Of a stretch of 64,000 nucleotides of DNA, positions 58,501 to 64,000 are shown one piece after another. This stretch comes from Anas platyrhynchos. Lineage: Eukaryota > Chordata > Aves > Anseriformes > Anatidae. Below the pieces are notes generated by a model that worked only from the letters and a program-made list of their open reading frames with translations, had not been told where the DNA came from and ran no database searches. Location of the stretch: NCBI RefSeq assembly GCF_047663525.1, contig NC_092613.1:7775501-7839500 (forward strand), written 5' to 3'. Both the position numbers and the translations under genes were made by a program. Each line of letters opens with the position of its first letter. Positions within the stretch are counted from its first letter, which is position 1.

Positions 58501-61500
58501 AGTACGCTGCCAGCCTTGAGAGATGACCAGAAAGATTATTTTCCTCTTGTATGTTTGCTAGGGGCGCGACCAGCTCAGCAAAGCTCCAGCTGATTCAGAG
58601 CCGGCTGCTGCCTCTGGTGGGTGGTGCAGCAGGAACCTGCATTTCCAGTCGGCGGTGCTCAGATTGGATTTGGGTGTGCTGAGGATCCCGCTGGGGTGAG
58701 CTTTCACTGGGATGACCAGGAATCCCTGAAACAGATATCCCTTGCCCTCAGTGAAAGAGATTGCCTGTCCTTACCGTCCCCAGTCCTTCCCATGGACTTT
58801 CCCTGGAAGCCCACACTTCCCATACATTAAATGAGTTAGGGTTCGAGGCCATTCCTTAAAAAGGCACCAAAATATATCTGCCTTACATCTTGGGCATCTT
58901 AAAAAGGCCAAGCATTTCCCCAGATGTGGACAGCTACCTCCAAACTCTTTGTTTTGAAGCAGAGCCTGGGACATCTGGTGGTTAACCAAAGGAATTTAGT
59001 CCCGCAGGCTGCCAAAGCTCTGCCCTCACCTGCAGCTCTCAGGAAGCCACAGGGAATGGGGAAAGGGAAATGGGACGCTGTCCTCTGCCCAGGGGAAGGG
59101 GACACTGTCCTGAGGGACAGCCAGTGCAGCTCGCTGCTGGGGGCAGGCAGCAGAAGAGCTGCCAGGTGTCCATGGCCGAGGCACCGCATCGCCCTGGCTT
59201 GCACCCCCCATGCATGTGCCACAGCTGCCCCTTGCCGGGGAACACAGAGGGGTGGGATGGGAAGAAGGGGTTAAGGCAGGAGAACAGCCTGGTGGCTGCA
59301 CTACAGCCCAGCGCCAAGACGGATGTGGCAGCAGAAGCGTCTGTGCCAAGACAAATCAGAATCAAACCTAATCAAAATAATGCAAATGTCCAGCACGGAC
59401 TGGTCTTTAAAAAACGTGGCTTACACCTACTGATTTCCTCAGTTAAACACGGTACTTTTGGATAAGGAGCAGGGTGAGAGGAACCCTCAGAAGGGCCATT
59501 GTGGGGAACCCTGCTGCAGGCAGGCACCACTGCCAGGGTGACAGCCCTGAGTACTTATTCCATTTGTGCTGTTCGGTCCAGAACCACATTCATTTCCACC
59601 AGTAAAATATTTGGAAGCTCTGAGAAGATGCCAGAACCCAGCTGTGCTCTGCAAAAACCCAGTCCCAACACGGTCACACACTGAAGTCAGCAATCCCAGG
59701 AGTTTCTCAGGCACCACTCCTACCCTGCCCAGCTCACACAGGATTTCTTTCACCTGCTGTTGTCTTTTGGAAGGCATCACAGAAGGCACAACCCCTTTGT
59801 GCCCATAACCTTTGTAACTTGCTAATTATGCACTCAAATTGATGTATAACCCCCACAATTGTCCTCCAAATGACACCTGCACAACCCCACGAACTGCTAA
59901 TTGTAGCTGGCTGACAGCAGACCAGCCCATGTGCTGCTGTAGGTGATGACGGCTCTAAAAGGATGAGGATGTACAAGGAAAACATCCCCTGCTCAGAGAG
60001 GATTTACTTGTCAAGACAAAGGGATTTTAAGTGTTTTACTGTCTTCAGTGACCTGTGTGCATCACTTCAGGTTTAGCTGTTGCCCTTTCCAGAACGCCTC
60101 TGAGCAGTCATGCACTTCCCTGTGGTCTTCATGAGGTAAAACCTTCAGAAAGGTGAGTTCCACAGGAGAAAAGCTCGGCAGCAGAGCATTGAAGCCAGCA
60201 GCAAACACCTGTGGCTTTTGGAGGCAGCAGGGGGGGATCTCAGCTGGGTTAAAGACAGCTCCAGGTCCAGCTGTGTTGGTGCTCACTGCTGTGCTCTCCA
60301 CGTCCAGCTGCTGCTGGTAGCTCTGCTCAGAGCTGTTTTGCCCACCCAGAGACTGGGAAAAACAGCCCAACAACCACGTAAAGGTTCACCAGCATGTCCT
60401 GATAACACAGGTGTGACAGCCGCCCACAGCTGCTCTGATGCAGAGAGCGAAACCTAGAAACCACGGCAGCAAACCCCCGTCCTGCTCCCACTCCCAGCCT
60501 CGCCCTCGGTGGAGCTCCACATCGCCCGCTCGCTGCCAGCGGCCGCCTTCGCCTCCTGGCGCGCGCTCGTGGTGCTTTGATGCTCGCCGTCAGAGCTCAT
60601 CAGGTACGCGACCTCAACCACTGCAAGCTCAACAAACCACACACGAAGATGTTGTCTTGGGGTTAACTCCACCTGGCAAGGACTTGCAGATCTTTCCTCC
60701 CTGTCGGCCTCTGGAGAGTCGCAGAGGGAGCGACAGGGTCTCTGCAGAAGCCAAACTTCTTACAGAATAAGGAAAAAATGCAACCTCACCCACCCCTCAG
60801 TTCGCATGGTTGCTGAGCTTGTGATATTTGACATTTGTGCCTACTGTTTGCTATGAGACAGAGGAGACTCACAGGAGGGTGTTCTGTGTGTTGGACAGGA
60901 TTTCCTGTAAAGTTTGTTAATGGAGAACTTACATTTTGAGGGTCCTAGAAAGGAGCAGGCAGTTAGGAGTCACTGTGCCAGGGGCTTTGGTCTCCCTGTG
61001 TTCAGAGGAATTGCAACAGAGCCAGAGAGTTGCTTTTCTACGTGCTTACATTTAACGCTCCCTGGTCTCCCACCAGAATGAAGTGTGTCTGGAGCTGGTG
61101 CAGGCAATCAGCCTCTGCACAGACACCTGCTGCATCGCCTCCTCGCTCCTATGCCAAAAACGTGACAGCTCTGCTATCGCTCCATCCAGCAGCACGCCTG
61201 ATCCAGAGAAAGGCTGCCAATAGTGCTTACAAAAAATGCAGCGCGAGCCAGTTCTATCACCTACGTGCTCAGCGATATTTTTAATTGAAAATACAAGTCT
61301 GATAACACGTTTCTCACCCAAGTACCTCGCCTACATCCAGCACAAATCCTGAACTTGGATCACCTGTTAATCCCTTGTATCCACCATCATTACAGAGCGG
61401 TTTGGCTTTTCATTTATTTTCTTCCCCCAAGTAGAGGGTGAGAGAAGCAGCCAAACCAGCAGGCTCAGGGCACCAGCTACGAGCTCTGCCGTAACAAACC

Positions 61501-61639
61501 TCAGCAGTGAGCCTGGTACTCACCAGGGGTAAGAAAGTCAGCAGCGGCCGGACTCTCGGACGAGGCTTGAGTGTTGCTGTTCCAGAGTCGGTCATCGTCC
61601 CGAAGCGATTATCGCCATAATACACTTCGATCACATCAC
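52584..61639 (-). CDS. C6orf132: C6orf132 homolog, large proline-rich protein (first exon outside window)
   Basis: Uncharacterised proline-rich protein; no biochemical role is established. Four minus-strand exons keep frame: 61524-61639, 56243-56318, 53107-55891 and 52584-52689. Blocks shared with human C6orf132, in order, are YYGDNRFGTMTDSGTATLK with RVRPLLTFLPL (exon 1 here), VAVPTPSVPEDF, MYSSVGDLRP, long polyproline runs, PEPHLTFPRSFKVPPPAPA with SSIPVQE, HPVTGERVERGSPMALLLAA, IIPPPPEFSNE, LIKKRLYVSEPE, and the C-terminus NTFTVRPGTRQPISYAYQ ending in HR. The 2,785-bp exon encodes about 928 residues dominated by Pro, Ser and Ala, and includes a duplicated LLPAPS unit. The polyproline stretches are of the type bound by SH3, WW, EVH1 or profilin, but that is inference. 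Its big exon ends in a donor whose read-through gives an immediate stop, so the last 35-codon exon is needed. The human start (MKKNQTVQGTF type) is not found up to 62.5 kb, so the first coding exon lies past the window edge. Confidence 0.92.
56319..61523 (-). other. Intron of the C6orf132 homolog
   Basis: This 5.2-kb intron lies between the exon encoding the YYGDNRF block and the exon encoding VAVPTPSVPEDF. I see no exon, repeat family or RNA gene inside. ORFs of up to about 170 codons are composition effects without recognisable domains. Confidence 0.6.
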
Positions 61640-62555
61640 CTGAGGGGAAGAGAAGGCTGTCAGCAGCAGCACTGCGTTCGAGGCAATGGGGAAAAACAGT
61701 GCTGGACAACACCTTGTTTCAGCAAATCCTTCACAGCGCTTCCTATTTCAGGTCCCAAGAAATGTCAGATTGTGAGGGATATCTGGGTGTTTGGAGCCGA
61801 GCTGAGGACAGGGAGAGGCAGGTCCAGGGGTGCAGGACCCAGCCGGGCAGCCCTGGCAGCCTGCGACAGCAAGAGCCTTCCCGGAGCTCCCAATGCTGGC
61901 CTTGAAAGTGCACGGGGCAGGCCAAGTCCCTCTGAAAGGCTTATTGCTAATAGCAACTAACTTAAATTTACCTCAGGAGAGTCAGAAGTCAGTACAAGCA
62001 TTCAATTCACTCCCCACTCAGGTTAGGTTTGGGGAAGGAAAACACTTTAGGAGCAAACAGATCAGCTCTTTACATGATGGTGAGGCTCCAGCCCCCAGGA
62101 CCATGGCTGTCCAGAGACGACACAACAGCCTCTAAGTACGGGCAGGATTTTATTTAATTTATTTTGTCTCATTTGTCAGCAGATGGCACTGGGGGAAGGC
62201 CGAAGCCAGGAGCCCACACCAAACCAGGAGCTGCTGCCTGTGGGCAGAGCAGCTGCATCAAAGCACAGAGCTAATTACGGGTTCTTTGCTCGGCCCCATC
62301 ACAACAGCACGACCCCGACACCTGCACAGAAGGGAGGGACAGCGGGTGTGAGCCCGAGCCTGGCTGCCCGCTGGCAGCAGCACTGTCCCTTGGGACTCAG
62401 GTGGATGACAATGTTTTGCTGGGACATCTCTGGGACACAGAGATGGACACGGGCTCCCCCAGAAAGTTTTCTTTCTGCCCCTTGTGTGTTTTTCTGCCAG
62501 CAGGACGGGTGCTGAGGGCAGTGGCAGGGAGATGCGGGGGACATCACATTGCCCG
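61640..62555 (-). other. Upstream intron of the C6orf132 homolog
   Basis: Intronic sequence between the first visible C6orf132 exon and the CR1 element. No match to the expected N-terminal exon was seen. Short ORFs on both strands have no recognisable content. Confidence 0.5.
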
Positions 62556-64000
62556 CAGCATCCTTCATGAAGCACCTAGATGATAACTTTTTGGTGCAGG
62601 TGCTAACGGAGCCAACTAGGAAAGGTGCCCTCCTAGACCTGTTGCTAGAAAACAGAGAGGGTCTGGTGGGAGATGTGGTGATTGGTGGTCGCCTCGGTCA
62701 TAGCGACCATGAAGTGGTTGAGTTCAAAATTTACGGTGACAGAAGGAAAAGTGCCACCAAAACCTCATCCCTAGATATGGGGAAGGCGGACTTCAGGCTG
62801 CTCGGGGAACTAGTCAGCAAGGTCCCCTGGGAAGCTGCTCTTGAAGGCCTTGATGTCCACCAGTGCTGGTCACTCTTTAAGCGATGCCTCCTAGAAGCAC
62901 AAGATCAGGCGATTCCTAAATATCGCAAGTCAGGCAGGCGGGGCAGGAGGCCGGCGTGGCTGACCAGGAACATTCTAATGGAGATTAGGCGGAAACAGAG
63001 AGTGTTTCGCTACTGGAAGGAGGGCCGGGTGACATGGAAAGAATACAGGGATGCTGCTCGTGTCTGTAGGAAGAAAATTCGTGTGGCTAAAGCACACCTA
63101 GAGTTGAAGCTGGCTGTGTCTGTGAGAGAAAATAAAAAGGGTTTTTTTAGATATGTGAATGGAAAAAGGAGAACTAAAGAATACATAGGGCCGCTCCTTG
63201 ACAGGGAAGGTCTTCTCACAGACGATGACATAGGCAAAGCAGAGACACTTAACGCCTTCTTTGCCTCTGTCTTCAATGCCGATGATGGGCTTCGGGACCC
63301 AGGGTGCCCCGAGCTGGAGGACCGGGACGGTGGGGATGACAAACTCCCGACCGACCCTGAACGTGTGCGGGATCTGCTACTCCACCTGGATCCCTATAAG
63401 TCCATGGGTCCGGATGGGATTCATCCCCGGGTGCTGAAGGAGCTGGCGGACGTCATCGCGGAACCTCTCTCAATTATTTTTCAACGATCCTGGGAGTCTG
63501 GAGAGGTCCCGGTAGACTGGAAGCTGGCAAATGTTGTGCCGATTTTCAAGAAGGGTCAGAAAGAAGACCCTAGCAATTACAGGCCTGTCAGTCTCACGTC
63601 AGTGCCTGGTAAAATCATGGAGAAGATGGTTCTCGAACGTATTGAGGCGCACCTGGGGGACAAAGCAGTCATTGGTCCCAGCCAGCATGGGTTTGTGAAG
63701 GGTAGGTCCTGCCTAACTAACCTGATTTCCTTTTATGATAAGATCACCCGTATGGTGGACCAAGGGAAACCAGCTGATGTGATTTTTTTGGACTTCAGCA
63801 AGGCTTTTGACACGGTTTCCCATAGGATCCTACTGGACAAAATGTCCAGCATACAGCTAAATAAAAACATCATACGATGGGTGAGCAATTGGCTAACGGG
63901 CAGGGCCCAAAGGGTTATGGTGAATGGGGCTGCGTCAGGCTGGCGGGCGGTCACCAGTGGGGTCCCTCAAGGCTCCATTTTAGGGCCGGTACTTTTCAAT
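62556..64000 (+). mobile_element. 5'-truncated CR1 LINE, running off the window
   Basis: A non-LTR retrotransposon of the CR1 clade on the plus strand, antisense to the C6orf132 homolog and most likely in its first intron. It begins inside the endonuclease domain, so ORF1 and most of the endonuclease are missing, which is the usual outcome of incomplete target-primed reverse transcription. The left edge (about 62,556) is judged from where CR1-like translation begins. The 3' UTR and terminal repeats lie outside the window. The frame shows no stop or shift over its visible length, so the copy appears young compared with the fragment at 41.4 kb. Confidence 0.92.
62567..64000 (+). CDS. CR1 ORF2: endonuclease C-terminus and reverse transcriptase (partial)
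   Basis: The frame is open for 478 codons from an internal ATG to the last base of the window, without a stop. The first part, LDDNFLVQVLTEPTRKGALL then GRLGHSDHEVVEF, is the C-terminal end of the APE-type endonuclease with its catalytic SDH motif. A basic linker follows. RT blocks then appear in order: SMGPDGIHPRVLKEL, IFKKGQKEDPSNYRPVSL, SQHGFVKGRSCLTNL, VIFLDFSKAFDTVSH (containing the first catalytic Asp), and TSGVPQGSILGPVLFN. The FADD catalytic box and thumb lie beyond the window. The upstream endonuclease catalytic residues are absent because of the 5' truncation, so the protein could not be a complete retrotransposition enzyme. Confidence 0.9.
   Translation, partial: MKHLDDNFLVQVLTEPTRKGALLDLLLENREGLVGDVVIGGRLGHSDHEVVEFKIYGDRRKSATKTSSLDMGKADFRLLGELVSKVPWEAALEGLDVHQCWSLFKRCLLEAQDQAIPKYRKSGRRGRRPAWLTRNILMEIRRKQRVFRYWKEGRVTWKEYRDAARVCRKKIRVAKAHLELKLAVSVRENKKGFFRYVNGKRRTKEYIGPLLDREGLLTDDDIGKAETLNAFFASVFNADDGLRDPGCPELEDRDGGDDKLPTDPERVRDLLLHLDPYKSMGPDGIHPRVLKELADVIAEPLSIIFQRSWESGEVPVDWKLANVVPIFKKGQKEDPSNYRPVSLTSVPGKIMEKMVLERIEAHLGDKAVIGPSQHGFVKGRSCLTNLISFYDKITRMVDQGKPADVIFLDFSKAFDTVSHRILLDKMSSIQLNKNIIRWVSNWLTGRAQRVMVNGAASGWRAVTSGVPQGSILGPVLFN

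Noticed and set aside
1-64000. tRNA, rRNA, snoRNA and CRISPR-like features
   Set aside because: I looked for tRNA B-box words (GTTCGAATC type) and repeat-spacer patterns and saw none that formed a credible structure.

Overview
The window is vertebrate nuclear DNA and is best read as bird, probably a gene-dense microchromosome corresponding to chicken chromosome 26. The evidence is a CR1 LINE with avian-type reverse transcriptase, short introns, CpG-rich promoters, and genes whose human counterparts lie on 1p13 (ADORA3, C1orf162, ATP5PB, WDR77) beside one from 6p21 (C6orf132). All identifications rest on reading translations against remembered protein families; no search was run.

Layout. 1-7.4 kb: no coding exon seen, probably intronic. 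7.4-8.1 kb: an orphan CpG island with a minus-strand first-exon-like splice donor; gene order predicts RAP1A. 8.1-26 kb: gene-poor, with a few ancient MIR-like SINE remnants and simple repeats. 26.3-32.3 kb: two A3-type adenosine receptor genes, each of two exons, arranged head-to-head (an ADORA3-like paralog on minus, ADORA3 on plus). 35.1-37.1 kb: four small spliced exons (minus) of a single-pass membrane protein with a Thr-rich stalk and a C-terminal ITIM-like motif, at the C1orf162 position; its start exon was not found. 39.5-42.8 kb: ATP5PB (minus, 7 exons), with an old CR1 fragment in intron 3. 42.8-43.0 kb: a 167-bp bidirectional CpG promoter. 43.0-46.5 kb: WDR77 (plus, 10 exons). 46.5-52.6 kb: no recognised gene. 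52.6-61.6 kb: four exons of the C6orf132 homolog (minus), dominated by a 2.8-kb proline-rich exon; its first coding exon lies outside the window. 62.6-64.0 kb: a 5'-truncated CR1 LINE (plus) whose reading frame is open for 478 codons to the window edge.

The genes form no single pathway. ADORA3 and its paralog are Gi-type adenosine GPCRs. The C1orf162-like protein looks like a leukocyte inhibitory-type adaptor or receptor. ATP5PB (ATP synthase peripheral stalk) and WDR77 (PRMT5 methylosome cofactor) are housekeeping genes sharing one promoter. C6orf132 is an uncharacterised proline-rich protein. The most useful results are the spliced C1orf162-like gene (no single long ORF), the inverted ADORA3 pair with an unusual proline in the ligand pocket of one copy, and the open CR1 frame running off the window.
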